Assembly (NCBI RefSeq): GCF_963676685.1
Contig: NC_092346.1
Location: 95,593,917 to 95,657,916, forward strand
DNA: 64,000 nucleotides
Source: Mytilus edulis
Taxonomy: Eukaryota; Mollusca; Bivalvia; Mytilida; Mytilidae
Direction: 5' to 3'
Position numbers and translations under genes: made by a program. This document shows, in pieces, positions 19,660-32,000 of the stretch (the stretch's first letter is position 1; the number at the start of each line of letters is the position of its first letter). Under the pieces are notes generated by a model. The model was not told where the DNA came from. It was given only the letters and a program-made list of their open reading frames with translations, and ran no database searches.

Positions 19660-20859
19660 GACCTTGGACATATAACAGGGCCATTATAAAAACACCCATT
19701 AATTGGACATCTCATTGTCCATTCAATCTTAAGATAATTCCATAATTTTATTATCAAAGTTTTGTTGACAGCTTTTAAAAATTGAAATATTTGGCAAAGA
19801 ACAAAAGTATTTTGGTAAATAATGTGACCTTACAGGACAAACTATCATCAAGATATTCGTCTTCAACAACGTTGATATTACAACAAAGACATAATCGTAA
19901 GTTCTCTTGGAGTATTGGTATATCTACCAACTTCGATATTGAATTGAAATGTTCCACAACGTAGTTAGTAAGTAATCGATCATCACAAAAGAAATTTTAG
20001 TAATTTTCAAGACAAAAATCTTTCTTGACTATTCTATACAGACCTATACGCACAAAGTTTTTCACCTCACAAAGATGCTGACCACTGTTGTAAAAATTGA
20101 TCAGCAATACGTTTTTGAGCAATATCAAAAATTACATTAGTTAATATAATATCCTGTCAGTAAAATCCCCCAAAAGTTCAGATCAATAATTAGACAGTAA
20201 ATCTCATACACAAAAGTTTTACCATTATTTAACATTTTTAAACGGTTCTAAGATCTTCTACGCATGTAAACATCGTAGACAACTTACACTTGTTTTTGTT
20301 TTCAATATAATATGCCGGAACCAACATTTTAAAATGTTATCAGTAGCTTTCTCTTAAGATTTCTTATATTTTAAACGTTTTGATAAATACTATTGTAAAC
20401 TGCAACTGGGAACAGTATATCTAACATATATGTTAAAAATTCCTGACCAACATGATCGGTTTTCAAAACAATCCAACCACCCTGGGTTGAAGTCATAAAA
20501 CTTCACAAAATCATGCTCGAAACATGAAATCCATCATTTTAATTGGTTGAGTTTGGAGTATGAGTACAAAAACTGACTCGAAATGTTTATGACTTCAAGT
20601 CCATTTTAAGCACAATCCAACGTCCGTATGCAATACAACAATCTTCTGTGCATTTTTCAAAACAAGTTTATACTCAAGTTCCAATACCATACAGCAAGTT
20701 CAAGCAGAGTTTTTAATACAATATTGCATCACACTACTTCTCCTTATTTTTCAACACTATATAGTAGCGTGAAAAATGCAACAAACTTATGTTCATTTCT
20801 CTTCCAATACAACAATATGATATAAATAAAAGTTGTGGTATGATTGCCATGCAATGACC
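19660..20859. other. Non-coding stretch, no gene recognised
   Basis: AT-rich. A short TATGATTGCCATGCAATGA just before 20860 resembles the dispersed repeat seen in SELENOT intron 1, so the next element may be inserted in a remnant of it. Confidence 0.4.
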
Positions 20860-21010
20860 CAGGGGCGGATCCAGGATTTTTGAAAGGGGGCGAAGTTTTA
20901 AAGATCGGTGAGCGGAGCGAGGCGAAAAATTTTGAGAGCTTTTTTTGGCTAAAAAAAATAAATAAGTGTAACATGCAATTTTTAAACGCTTCCTGTCGTG
21001 GGGCATGTTT
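20860..21010 (+). mobile_element. hAT-like element end, CAGGGGCGGATCC family
   Basis: Begins CAGGGGCGGATCCAGGATTT followed by a G-rich segment and the subterminal motif GAGCGGAGCGAGGCGAAAAA. The last resembles GAGCCGAGCAAAGCTAGGCG in the element at 44754. No matching right end with a target duplication is clear, so the boundary is approximate. A right end of the same style lies at 22029-22053. Confidence 0.55.
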
Positions 21011-21830
21011 ATTTTGTAGTTCTCCCTATTAATTGTCTTTCATAAAATGATAGTATGGATCCAAAGCTATGTACTGATAAATTTAATGTGGGACTTGTCA
21101 CGGTCAGTAAAAAATAGACAAGGAAAATTCTCGACGGTTTGTACATGTTGTAAGTTAAGTTATCATAGCCTCACAGATATCTTGTTGTAAACAAGATATA
21201 CAAATGTACGCCTGGCTATTCAATGGAATTTACAATATGATGGACAAGAGTTAAAAAAGACAAACAAGCATTTTTTTTTTTATCTCAATGTTAAGGGAAG
21301 TGAAGGTTCCAAATCCACCAAAGGCTACAAATGAGTCTAATGACAACGAATTTATGAATGACGGTCGACAAATGGAGACAGAAAGGAAACACCAAGAAGG
21401 CAGATTGCAGTCTGGTCTTGAAAAAAGTATTCAATAAATCAGTTTGGCAAAACAAACATTCCGGTCAGACATGCAAACCCCGGCCACAAAAAAAATACGC
21501 CCGTTTTGATTCATCATGTCATTTAATGCTTAATAATTCTGTTGGAAATGTTTGTTTCTAATAGCAAAAAAATTGACAAGATTTTTGTTTTCATTCTAGT
21601 TCCGGCCAGAACTTGTTTAAGGAAAAAATCAGAGTCATTTTTTTCTCTCTCAAATATCTAAGACTGCCTACTCAAATGAAATGGTTCGTACCTTAATTAG
21701 ACTTTAAATCTATTTAGAGCTTATACAGACTTGGAATCATTATTCAGCTATGTTATTTTAAAATAGGCTGGCGTTTAGGATTAAACTTGTTTTCGTAGGT
21801 AAATAATATTGCTGTGGAACTTTTTTTTTA

Positions 21831-22053
21831 ATGAGAGTGTAATAGTCTATAGAGTATTACTTTCTGTTTGGTGGAAAAGTGAAATAGAAGTCAAAACGTT
21901 CTTCCCAATCCTTTGTCGCTTTAAATGTGTTATGATTGTCATCCCCATGTAGCCTAAGCAATGTATTACTGTAATTTGAATTTCAAAATGACCGAGTGAC
22001 GTCCTATCAAAGGGGGCGTACGCCCACGACGCCCCTTTCTGGATCCTCCACTG
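21831..22053 (+). mobile_element. MITE copy (GAGTGTAATAGTCTATAGAG family), right end present
   Basis: The block GAGTGTAATAGTCTATAGAG through CTAAGCAATGTATTACTGTAATTTG (as a ~150-bp segment, 21834-21979) is present in inverted orientation at about 26695-26844 with high identity. The right terminus CTGGATCCTCCACTG at 22039-22053 belongs to the GGATCC style of ends. The left terminus is lost. Confidence 0.75.
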
Positions 22054-22850
22054 ATACCTTTATGTAACACTGTGTTATATAGAGGTGTATAAAGGGGGGA
22101 ATCTGAGACGGGTGTCTGTGGAAAATGGGCCAAAAAATGGAAAATAATGGGTTGCTTAAAGATTAACTGCAAAATTAAAAATATACTGATTACAGAAAAG
22201 GACAATTTATTATGTCCAGAATACGGTTATCCTGTAATTACACAAAGATTTTGCCGAATAAACAAGCATACAGAAATGAAACGGTTAATGTTCTCTCAGG
22301 ATACACTTTGTAGCAACGGTGTAGATTAGTGTACTAACTATATTAACAGAGACATATCTATTAAGCAGAGTATTATATCATGTCCCGTGGAAATAAATAT
22401 AATCATGATGAGTAACTGCAGACTATATTTGGAGAATGATATTCGTTTTTGCTTCTATATTTGTGAAGGTTTTTTTCTTAACATACCGTCAGAGACATAT
22501 ATGTACTGTATTTATATGTCTCTGATACGGTTACATCGTTAATTAAGTATTTACGTATAGTACCGCTGAACATTTTTTTTTAATAAGTTTAGCGGATAAT
22601 GATAAATGTAGGCTTTGATCTCAAATGAGAAAGAGACAACTTTGAGATTTTATCTCTTTTATTTATTCAGTTCATTAGGAGTATTTGGTTGTTTTTTTTT
22701 GGTTTTTTTTTTTCGGGGGAGGGACTGGGTATTTATTGGGACTATTATAGTTCCAGGTATTTAATGGGGAAAATCTCATTTTTTTTACTATCTTATTCAA
22801 GCTGAAATAAAAGCTTATGTTAATTGTCTATGTTTTGTATACTTTGTAGA
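22054..22850. other. Non-coding stretch with one hairpin
   Basis: No gene. A hairpin at 22485-22531 pairs CAGAGACATATA with TATATGTCTCTG plus flanking ACCGT/ACGGT. A G-run lies near 22714. Confidence 0.45.
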
Positions 22851-22854
22851 CCAA

Positions 22855-23100
22855 CGTTTGTAAATATAGCCCAACATGCAAACTTCTTATACGTTCAGGT
22901 ATTTCACATCCAAATTTTTATGGAAATATTCTTTATAAAGAACAAAACTGTCAGTATTCACCCCAGAAGCTAACAAAACCTTTAAATAGACTTATTAAGA
23001 AGGGATATAGTTACGATACTGTTGTCAGGTCATTAGTTATTGCATATTTTGGCGTTAATATTGATTCACTTATAGGGTCGTTGCATCGGAACTAAACACA
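22855..23100 (+). pseudogene. Retroelement coding relic (C-terminal end)
   Basis: One frame is open from about 22870 to the TAA at 23092-23094 and reads as protein, with CKLLIRSGISHPNFYGNILY and NRLIKKGYSYDTVVRSL, ending GVNIDSLIGSLHRN. It sits directly before two tandem copies of a 560-bp non-coding block that recalls the 3' end of a very abundant Mytilus retroelement. A Penelope-like or other reverse-transcriptase element is possible. I see no catalytic motif, so the class stays open. Confidence 0.45.
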
Positions 23101-23158
23101 TTTATTCAAAAACCAACTGTTGGCATGACACGGGTAATGTTCTTCTCATATATGTTAT

Positions 23159-24308
23159 GATGGTATGATACTAAACCCCTAACGGTAAGGATTGTGCCTG
23201 ATGTTCATATGATGAAATCATAATCTTTCAGTCAGTTTAATTGAAGTCTGGAGCTGGCATGTCAGTTAACTGCTAGTAGTCTGTTGTTATTTATGTGTTA
23301 TTGTCATTTTGTTTATTTTCTTTGGTTACATCTTCTGACATCAGACTTTAATGAATTTTAAATGTGCGTATTGTTATGCGTTTACTTTTCTACATTGGCT
23401 AGAGGTATAGGGGGAGGGTTGAGATCTCACAAACATGTTTAACCCCGCCGCATTTTTGCGCCTGTCCCAAGTCAGGAGCCTCGATCTGGCCTTTGTTAGT
23501 CTTGTATTATTTTAATTTTAGTTTCTTGTGTACAATTTGGAAATTAGTATGGCGTTCATTATCACTGAACTAGTATATATTTGTTAAGGGGCCAGCTGAA
23601 GGACTCCTCCGGGAGCGGGAATTTCTCGCTACATTGAAGACCTGTTGGTGACCTTCTGCTGTTGTTTTTTTCTATGGTCGGGTTGTTGTCTCTTGGCACA
23701 TTCTCCATTTCAATTCTCAATTTTATGATACTTAACCCCTAACGGGAGGGATTGTGCCTGATATTCATGATGATGAAGACATAATCTTTCAATCAGTTTA
23801 ATTGAAGTCTGGAGCTGACATGTCAGTTAACTGCTAGTAGTCTGTTGTTATTTATTTGTTATTGTCATTTTGTTTATTTTCTTTGGTTACATCTTCTGAC
23901 ATCAGACTCGGACTTCTCTTGAACTGAATTTTAATGTGCGTATTGTTATGCGTTTACTTTTCTTCATTGGCTAGAGGTATAGGGGGAGGGTTGAAATCTC
24001 ATAAACATGTTTAACCCCGCCGCATTTTTGCGCCTGTCCCAAGTCAGGCATATAGCCTTTGGTCTTTAATTGTTGGTCTTGTGTTATTTTTTAATTTTAG
24101 TTTCTTGTGTACAATTTGGAGTTTAGTATGGCGTTCACTATCACTGAACTAGTATATATAATTGTTTAGGGGCCAGCTGAAGGACGCCTCCGGGTGCGGG
24201 AATTTTTCGCTGCATTGAAGACCTGTTGGTGACCTTCTGCTGTTGTCTGTTCTTCTATGGTCGGGTTGTTGTCTCTTTGACACATTCCCCATTTCCATTC
24301 TCAATTTT
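23159..24308 (+). repeat. Two tandem copies of a ~560-bp retroelement 3' block
   Basis: Copy 1 (23159-23723) and copy 2 (23724-24308) share ACCCCTAACGG, GGATTGTGCCTGAT, GGAGCTG.CATGTCAGTT, AACCCCGCCGCATTTTTGCG, GGGGCCAGCTGAAGGAC, GACCTGTTGGTGACCTTCTG and a terminal CCATTTC.ATTCTCAATTTTA. The period is 560 bp, measured from ACCCCTAACGG at 23175 and 23735. Copy 1 lacks about 20 bp present in copy 2 near 23910. Copies are highly similar, suggesting recent duplication or tandem insertion. Confidence 0.85.
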
Positions 24309-24771
24309 ATTTGCCGACTCCAAATAAACTGAGCTTATTTATTTATTATCAATATTTATTATATATTTGTATGTACATTTCGTTGTTTTATCTTGGAGTT
24401 TTATACAAAAAAATGATAGCTAATTTATATGGTTCTAGGTTTTATCAAGATCTATCAAGGAGGGTGGTAAAGGGTTATTTTCGTGCAACGTGATCGCCGT
24501 TTTTTTATTTCACGTTTTTTACTTTTTTATTTGACGTTCAGTCGTGCAAGACGGATGCCTCGTTCAACGTGTCCAGCTTAATTAATTTTACGTGCATCGT
24601 GCTTTTCAAAGTCACGGCTTATTTTGCGTGCTCGGTTTTTTAAAATAAAATTCAAACACTTGGTAGGGATTGTCAAGAAATACCATTTTAAAAGCCGTAA
24701 ACCAATAATATCATAAATGTGTATACTAAATCGGGAATATCAAGTAAAACAAAAAGACGACGGTTAATCAT

Positions 24772-25017
24772 GAGGGGGGATAGGACCTTTATCGGGTCTT
24801 TTAAAGCTCGGGAATTCGGGATTGACCCTTTCGTGATCCGGGAATCCTTTTTTCCGATTTCGGGACGTCGGGATTAACTTTATTTAGATTCGGGACGTCG
24901 GGATTAACTTTATTTAGATTCGGGACGTCGGGATTAACTTTATTTAGATTCGGGACCTCGGGATTTCGTTTTTTTAAGTCCGGGATTTCGGGATCAGGAC
25001 CCCTCCTATCCCCCCTC
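24772..25017. mobile_element. Inner MITE of a nested pair, 6-bp target duplication
   Basis: A 246-bp element with inverted ends GAGGGGGGATAGGA (left) and TCCTATCCCCCCTC (right). It is flanked by perfect 6-bp direct repeats AATCAT (24766-24771 and 25018-25023). The interior carries a 30-bp tandem repeat at 24861-24960. It lies inside the MITE at 24460-25169. Confidence 0.85.
24861..24960. repeat. Exact 30-bp tandem repeat within the inner MITE
   Basis: The unit CGGGACGTCGGGATTAACTT plus ten bases repeats three times without change (24861, 24891 and 24921), and a fourth starts diverged at 24951. On the opposite strand it encodes a 10-residue periodic frame, an effect of the period. Confidence 0.9.
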
Positions 25018-25189
25018 AATCATGATACTAGAAGTCACAAAAGGTTAACATAAAAGTGTTTATTTTTCGTGCGACGTTCATTACAGAAATTATTTCACGT
25101 GTGAAATTATGTCTTTATTTCACGTTTTGTTTCGTGCAAGCACCCCCCCCCCCCCTTTTTACCACCCTCACCAAGGATTTGAATATAGC

Positions 25190-25706
25190 CTGTTCTTAAT
25201 TTAATTTTAATTCATTTTACTTTAATAATTTTATTTAATTTTATTTAATTTTACCATTTTGTTTTACTTAATTTAGTTATTAATTTAGAATTTTATATTA
25301 TTTTTCATTTTTATTTATTCATTTTTAGGGGTATTTTTTTGTTAGGATACTGGCTGAGTTTTATGGAGAGTTGTCGTTCTTCTTGTACTCTCCTGTTATT
25401 TCCTGCGCCCACCCAAAATGGCAGATGACTGTCAGAGTGAACATGCAACAAGTTTTATGTTATATTGACTATATAACTAAACTATCATTGATTTAAATTA
25501 ATTCATAGCTTGATATTATTCACCCGTCATTATTCGTACACTTAAAAACAAGTTATAGGTGCAGAAGACATGAGAAAAATGAACTGATTTAAAAAGAACA
25601 TTTTTTAATCGCACCCATTTTTGTGACCTCATATTATCCTGGGGATTTAAATTGTGATAGACAAGTCCATTCAAAGGCAACTGACCACAACCTGTAATCA
25701 CTGACC
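25190..25706. other. 5' flank of RAP2
   Basis: A low-complexity TTTAATTTTA tract lies at 25195-25330. From 25370 on the sequence is more mixed and may hold the RAP2 5' UTR or promoter. No TATA box or initiator can be argued with confidence. Confidence 0.35.
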
Positions 25707-26246
25707 ATGAGGGAATATAAAGTTGTAGTTTTAGGCAGTGGTGGTGTAGGAAAAAGTGCTCTAACAGTTAAATTTGTAAGTGGTACTTTCATGGAAAAGT
25801 ATGATCCAACTATTGAAGATTTCTACAGAAAGGAAATCGAGGTTGATTCAGCACCATCAGTGCTAGAAATTCTTGATACTGCAGGAACAGAACAATTTGC
25901 ATCTATGCGAGATCTGTATATTAAAAATGGACAAGGTTTTGTTATTGTTTACAGCATAACAAGTTTACAAACATTTCAGGACATAAAAACAATGAAAGAA
26001 CAAATACAGAGAGTGAAAGGCATTGATGATATACCAATGATATTAGTTGGGAATAAAGCTGACTTAGATCATCAAAGAGAAGTACCATCAAGTGAAGGGG
26101 CTTCATTATCTCTGGCGTGGGGGTGTCCCTTCACAGAGACTTCAGCCAAAGTTACACAAAATGTAAATGAAGTTTTTATTGAAATAGTGAGAGAAATGAA
26201 CACTAGTCCTGTTAAAGAAAAAAAAGGCTGCTGTGTGATAGTATGA
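25707..26246 (+). CDS. RAP2: Ras-related small GTPase RAP2, single coding exon
   Basis: A 179-residue protein with the full Ras-family G domain. P-loop G10-SGGVGKS-17, switch [10 protein letters not shown] at 32-40 with Phe39 (the residue that marks Rap2; Rap1 has Ser), DTAGTEQF at 57-64 with Thr61 in the Rap manner where Ras has Gln, NKAD 116-119, and SAK 146-148. The C-terminus is a polybasic KEKKG followed by C175-C176-V-I-V, a CAAX box for prenylation with an adjacent Cys that could be acylated. The final Val differs from the vertebrate Rap2 ends I recall (Gln or Leu). Rap2 proteins act at membranes in adhesion and in MAP4K/TNIK and Hippo signalling. The coding region has no intron. The start ATG follows in-frame stops and matches the [10 protein letters not shown] family start exactly. 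Confidence 0.96.
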   Translation: MREYKVVVLGSGGVGKSALTVKFVSGTFMEKYDPTIEDFYRKEIEVDSAPSVLEILDTAGTEQFASMRDLYIKNGQGFVIVYSITSLQTFQDIKTMKEQIQRVKGIDDIPMILVGNKADLDHQREVPSSEGASLSLAWGCPFTETSAKVTQNVNEVFIEIVREMNTSPVKEKKGCCVIV

Positions 26247-26644
26247 AAATAAGGTTTGTACATGTACATTATGAAGAGCCAAACATTATCATTCTTATTA
26301 CAAGGCATTTTTATTATTACAAGGCATTTTCATAGCGCATTATATAAAAATACAATTACTCTAAGCGCTTTACAAAACAAAAAATGTTTGTTTGAAAAAA
26401 TTGTACCACAACAGACATGACAGAGAGCTTGAGATTTAATGTAACTCAATAGCTTGAGGTTTAACTCAATAGCTGTACTGTAGTGGATAAGAGGGATATT
26501 CGGTGTATTAATTTATGTCAATGACACAAAAAATGGACCCATCATGCACTCAACAAAACCATAACCTTAGAATTTTTTAGTGCTTCCCTTTTCATTGTTT
26601 TGGATTGCTTGTACCAATTGACAAAGTCATGTGACTCGCTATGG

Positions 26645-26888
26645 TGGAGTTGACCAGTGTGTCGATCAAACATCACTCAGTCATTTAGAAATTCAAATTA
26701 CAGCAATACATTGCTTAGGCTGCATGGGGATGAAAATCATAACACATTCAAAGCGACAAAGCCAAAGGATTGGGAAGAACATTTTGACTTCTATTTCACT
26801 TTTCCACCAAACAGAAAGTAATACTCTATAGACTATTACACTCGCCCCCCCCCCCCCCTCCTTTTAAAAAATCCTGGATCCACCCTTG
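26645..26888 (-). mobile_element. MITE copy (GAGTGTAATAGTCTATAGAG family), left end present, inverted
   Basis: Read on the minus strand it begins CAAGGGTGGATCCAGGATTT, a long G-run, then CGAGTGTAATAGTCTATAGA. It continues with the ~150-bp segment also found on the plus strand at 21834-21979. Similarity fades near 26645. The two copies complement each other: this one keeps the left terminus, the other the right. Confidence 0.75.
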
Positions 26889-27039
26889 CATTGTTTGCAC
26901 CTGTCCTGCATGTCCTAAGTCAGGAATCTGTTGTTCAATAGTTGTTGTTTGTTGACAAATGGTTGATGTGGTTCTTAAGTGTTTTTCATTTTAAACCGGA
27001 TTTTTGTGACAAAAATGTTGGTTATTGATTTGCATGATT

Positions 27040-27605
27040 TGGGGATGTACGGCGGGCGGTCGGCAACCAAAAATTGTCCGTGCATTTACCCATGAACCGT
27101 TCATCCAAAGCTTTTAAAATTTTAATATGTTGTTACTGATGACAAAATGGAGGTCAAGTTCAAGAATGACGATTTTGACTTTTACCGTTCAGGAGTTATC
27201 ATGGTTATGTTTCTTGAAAGATTGAAAAATGGTGTTTCCAGTCGTGTCCGTGCATTTACTCATGAACTGTTCAACCAAAGCTTTTCAAATTTTAATATGT
27301 TGTTACTGATGACAAAATGGAGGTCAAGTTCAATAATGTAGATTTTGACTTTTACCGTTCAGGAGTTATAGTTCTTGAAAGATAAAAAAAAATGGTGTTT
27401 CTATTCATGTTGTTGCATTTACTCATGAACCATTCAACCTAAGCTCTTTCAAATTTTAATATGTTGATACTGATGACAAAATGGAGGTCAAATCTGATAT
27501 TGACGATTTTCACTTTCACCGTTCATCAGTTATGGTTCTTGTGATATTGCCAGGACACAAATAAATGTTAATAAATCTGGTTGCTGTCGTTGTGACAGCC
27601 GCTTG
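27040..27605 (+). mobile_element. Tandem-core element, three ~165-bp units
   Basis: A short CGGCGGGCGGTCGG segment replaces a microsatellite. It is followed by three units (starting TGCATTTAC at 27081, 27251 and 27414; periods 170 and 163), each with ATGACAAAATGGAGGTCAA and a TTTTACCGTTCA-like end. The 3' hairpin GCTGTCGTTGTGACAGC lies at 27583-27599. Same general plan as the element at 1660-2640, unrelated in sequence. Confidence 0.65.
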
Positions 27606-29055
27606 TTTTATATAGATTAGTCCGTTGCTTTTCCCATTTGTATTGTTTAACTTCTAATTAGTCATTTTTGGGACTCTTTGTATTTTGTAGCTTACTGTTT
27701 GGGTGAGCCAAGGTACCGTATTGAAGACCGTACTGTGACCTACATTGTACATTTGTTTGTACATGTATATTTGTTAACTTTTATAAATTTTAACTTTGAC
27801 ATGTTGATGGTGAGTTGTCTCTTTGGCACTTATTCAGTCCACCTCTTCTTATATTTATGTACACATTTAACATTTTAAGACAGACACAATATGTTCATGA
27901 TGTTGGAATAGTTGTTCAAGATTTACTTTCTTGCACTTTCATATGGCATACTTTAAAACATGGGGGATACTTTTTTGCTACATTAAAATGTACATGTACA
28001 TTTACATTTGTAACTAATGTGTGTTAATAATATGCTTTATACATGAACATTAAATTATTAATTAAAGAGGAGATTTTTTCTTCATTTCCAGTCCAACTTC
28101 CAGATTTTTTCTGTTATAACTTTATAGGGTTACATGCATGTACAATGTATATAAAGTGGACTAAACTTGAAACACTTTGAGATATTTGCATGATTTGTTA
28201 GATAACACTTCCTATCAGGATTTCCTTATAAGAAAACCTTGCTACCTACAATGTGCATGTACAAGGAAGCTTTTTATCATGTTCTTATAAATGGTAAAAT
28301 GGAAGTCATCTTCACTATACAGTGTACAGTAAAAGGTCTAAGGTAGTAATTGTTAGAGGTGAAAATTTCATATGCATTTAGCATTCTCAGAAAACAGAAT
28401 TTGCACATGTTGTAATACTGTCATTCTTCTAAAAATCAATGCATCAAATACACATCCATAACACAATCTACATCATTGTACATGATCTACAAGAATATCA
28501 TATGAATATTAGATAAATGTTAACTATCACATTACCATGATGCTTAAGGGCCCTGGGGAGAATACTGCAATCAACTCGCATGGTATTCAATTGCAATGAC
28601 AGATTAACTATTAAAACCCATATGTTTTAGCTAATTTATTAAAATCTAATATAGACATGATAGACAGAATGACAGAGAAATTTTATCCTGCAATAATGAT
28701 AGCAAGATAAGATCTTCAAAAATTCACCACAACTAAAATATTCAATCAACTCCTTTTAATGTAGGAGCTATTACCCTTCAATAACAATTTTTGCCTATTT
28801 TGGGACTATGTTAGGTTAAGAAATACTGTGAACAGATTATATGATAAACAAAGTAAAATTTAACACAACTGAATTTGTGAATCAACCTCTTTGAAGATGT
28901 ACTGGCCCTACATGTAAATGTTTGTGTTTTTATCTTGAAAACTATAAACATGGTCATGATGGTTGGTTAACAGTAAGACAAAATTTGAACAAGAAATTGA
29001 ATTAACTCCCGATTGGGGTTATATTTATTGGCCTTAAATGAAATGTCACTGGACC
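27606..29055. other. Non-coding stretch, no gene recognised
   Basis: AT-rich. Several TACATGTA and GTACATGT words occur. No open frame resembles a known protein. Confidence 0.4.
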
Positions 29056-32000
29056 TTTTTATGCCCCACCTACGATAGTAGAGGGGCATTATGTTTTCTG
29101 GTCTGTGCGTCCGTTCGTCGGTCCGTCCGTTCGTTCGTCCGTCTGTCCCGCTTCAGGTTAAAGTTTTTGGTCGAGGTAGTTTTTGATGAAGTTGAAGTCC
29201 AATCGACTTCAAACTTGGTACACATGTTCCCTATGATATGATCTTTCTAATTTTAATGCCAAATTAGAGATTTTACCCCAATTTCACGGTCCACTGAACA
29301 TAGAAAATGATAGTGCGAGTGGGGCATTCGTGTACTGAGGACACATTCTTGTTTTTTATGAATACATGCATTTATAAACACCAAAAAATGTACTTTTCCC
29401 CAAACAAAAGGTAATACTTACCCTTTCCAGCATTTACATTTATTGCAATGTAGTAATTATGTTATTTAAGGAATTACTATTTTTTTTCTGTCAAGAAGAA
29501 ATAACATAAACAATATGGTGCACACTGTACACAGGTTATTTATAAGTGTACATGTCAATGCATTTGCACAATATTTTTTAGGTTATTTCGAATAGACAGA
29601 AAAAATAAAACAGTCATTCCTTATACAATGTACATGTAATTTAATTTAATTCTAAATTCCATTTGTAAGAAGTAAATTTAGGGAAAGCATTTACATGTAT
29701 GACGTCACGGTCATATGACAAAATTACATGTACAAATGTATGTCTATGAGCTGATAGACAAAACACTTTCAGCCAATCAGAAGGTGTTTTACATCCAAAA
29801 TTCAATTATGAAGGAAGAATACTTGTTTTTCTTAAATTAAATTATCAAATTATGTGAACCTGATGACAACTATACATTTTCTCTTACTACGTAATATAAA
29901 CTAAACTGTATAATTTGCAGGATGTAAACTTATCTAAAGATGTAAAATTGTACTTATATGTATACATGTAATTGTACATGTCACCTTCTATTTACCATTA
30001 TGAACCCGATAAAGGAGTTCTGTCAAATAGCTAGAAACTTCAGGCTCAACTATGTTTGTATTATTCAGATCACCATACTGAAAGGCATACACATGTATAT
30101 TCATGATGCTATAAAGTGAAATATTTGCAAAGTCTCTCAACTACAGTATTTCTTATTTAAAAAGTCTGTTATTGATCGTTGTTCTGACATTCATATTGTA
30201 CATGTACATGTTGTATGCAAGTCTGTCTCAAGCATGGGTTGGTATCAGCATACAAATTTGGGTGCAGACAACTAACTGGGGTTTTAAACCAACCCAATTC
30301 ATATATAATCATCAAACGATCTGTTTAATGTGGAAATATTTAATACTGGTAAATTGATAAAATATGTATAATAAAAATTTACTCAATTAAAGGAAGTTAG
30401 CCTTGCCTATTAAGGGGTTTATTTAGTTCATACTGAAATATCACTCAAAGTAAATAGAACCATAATTAGCCTACATTTGTACATGTACATGTACATACAT
30501 TTTGTATTTACCCAAATATACGTTTCATAGGAAAATCATTAAATATTTAAAATTATTTATTTTCTAGCTGTCAGTCTTACAATCTGTGACATCTTATTTA
30601 GATATATTTACCACACATTGGGGTCAGTCCTATTATTAACAAAAAAAAGATCAGATCAAAGACTGTTCAGACATCTTTTGAAACAAATGAGTTTTATTAC
30701 CCAATTGATATTTATAATATATATTTGAAAAAAGTTACCCTTATGATATCAGAGGCATGTTTGTGTTTACAAACCTTCAAGGCTTTATATGGGAAGAGAC
30801 CCCTTCTGGTGCATCATGTAAGTGTATGTCACCACTGAAACTTGTGGGAATTTTGTATTAGTTCATGTAAACTCAAAGGAAATGCAATACATGTATGGTG
30901 TGTAATTTGATTGAAAATGAAAAAGCCAATTATTTTGTCAGGAGTACAAAGACATGATGAGTCAGGTTGACAATAAAGGATAGTAGTTCAAATACGTTGT
31001 TTTCTGTTAGACATTGTTGTTTTCTGCAGTAGTTCAAATAAATCTGAATATATATATATACCAGCATTCCAAAAATCTACATTCTCTACAGGAATAAGAG
31101 AAATAGATTATGGATGGAACCTGTATTGATTGTGTTAGCAGTAGTGTTTCCGACACTTGTCATTAGGCTTGCCATTGATAATGGAATGGATTCCCATACT
31201 AATTTGTTTAATTGGTTTTACAGCCTGTCTTTTATCTATTGCTGAGGTATTCAATTAGACAAGGATTGTTGTCATGTGACTTGGTGTTAATGTCATTGTA
31301 GATTTTAACTCTATTCCCTAATATGATCATGTAACAAATAGATATACCTCAGGATTTATGAGGACTGTGTTTTACAGAGTTGTCATGGTATTTCTTTTTA
31401 TTGTTTCTTTGTTCCACTGACACTGTAAATACCATTGGATATACAACAAACTTGTTGTTTTTAAAACAAATGCAGCTATTATATGCATGCAATGAGTACC
31501 AGATGAAACTACCATCAAAGCATAAGTTCAAAATTTATTTACAGGTTGCATACATGTATATACATGTACATTGTATATTAAACTACCAAATTTATTTATA
31601 TTAAAATCAAAGTGGCTACATGTTTTTTAATCATAATTTTTAAGTTCCCTGAATATGAAAACAATGAAAACAGTGTTGTATCTTACATACATCATTTTCA
31701 ATTCATTAGTAAAATATGATATGATTTAACATATTTACTGTGTGATAATTGATATCTCAGCATTATTAATAAAATATTTGACATAAATACTTTGGGACGC
31801 CCCATTGGTTATTATGTACATGTATATAAAGTAAACATTGACACAGAAGATAGTCATAAAAGTAATATACATTTGTGATTATTGTATTAAATCAGAGACT
31901 TTGTCATTGTCATAAGCTCCCTCAAATATTTCTACAATTTCTGATCTTGTCTTTAGAAGGCAATATGTGATCACAGATTGCCTCAGCAGTGGTGATAGTG

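Larger units (their letters stand above)
24460..25169. mobile_element. Outer MITE of a nested pair (GAGGGTGGTAAA ends)
   Basis: Left end GAGGGTGGTAAAGGG at 24460 and right end CCTTTTTACCACCCTC at 25154-25169 are inverted repeats. Candidate target duplications are ATCAAG (24454-24459) and ACCAAG (25170-25175). The flanks of the inner insertion share the subterminal words CGTGCAA and TTTCACGTTTT on both sides, showing they are the two halves of one element of about 460 bp without the inner insertion. Confidence 0.7.

Noticed and set aside
20860-22053. A single 1.2-kb element bounded by the GGATCC-type ends at 20860 and 22053
   Set aside because: Ends are of the same style but flanks show no target duplication, and the right part matches a separate short MITE copy at 26645-26888.
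24801-25019. Minus-strand frame with repeated PDVPNLNKVN
   Set aside because: Lies wholly inside the inner MITE and arises from its 30-bp tandem repeat.
31094-31225. Hydrophobic 40-codon open segment after a possible acceptor
   Set aside because: No matching donor in phase, no homologue recognised; left as unassigned.
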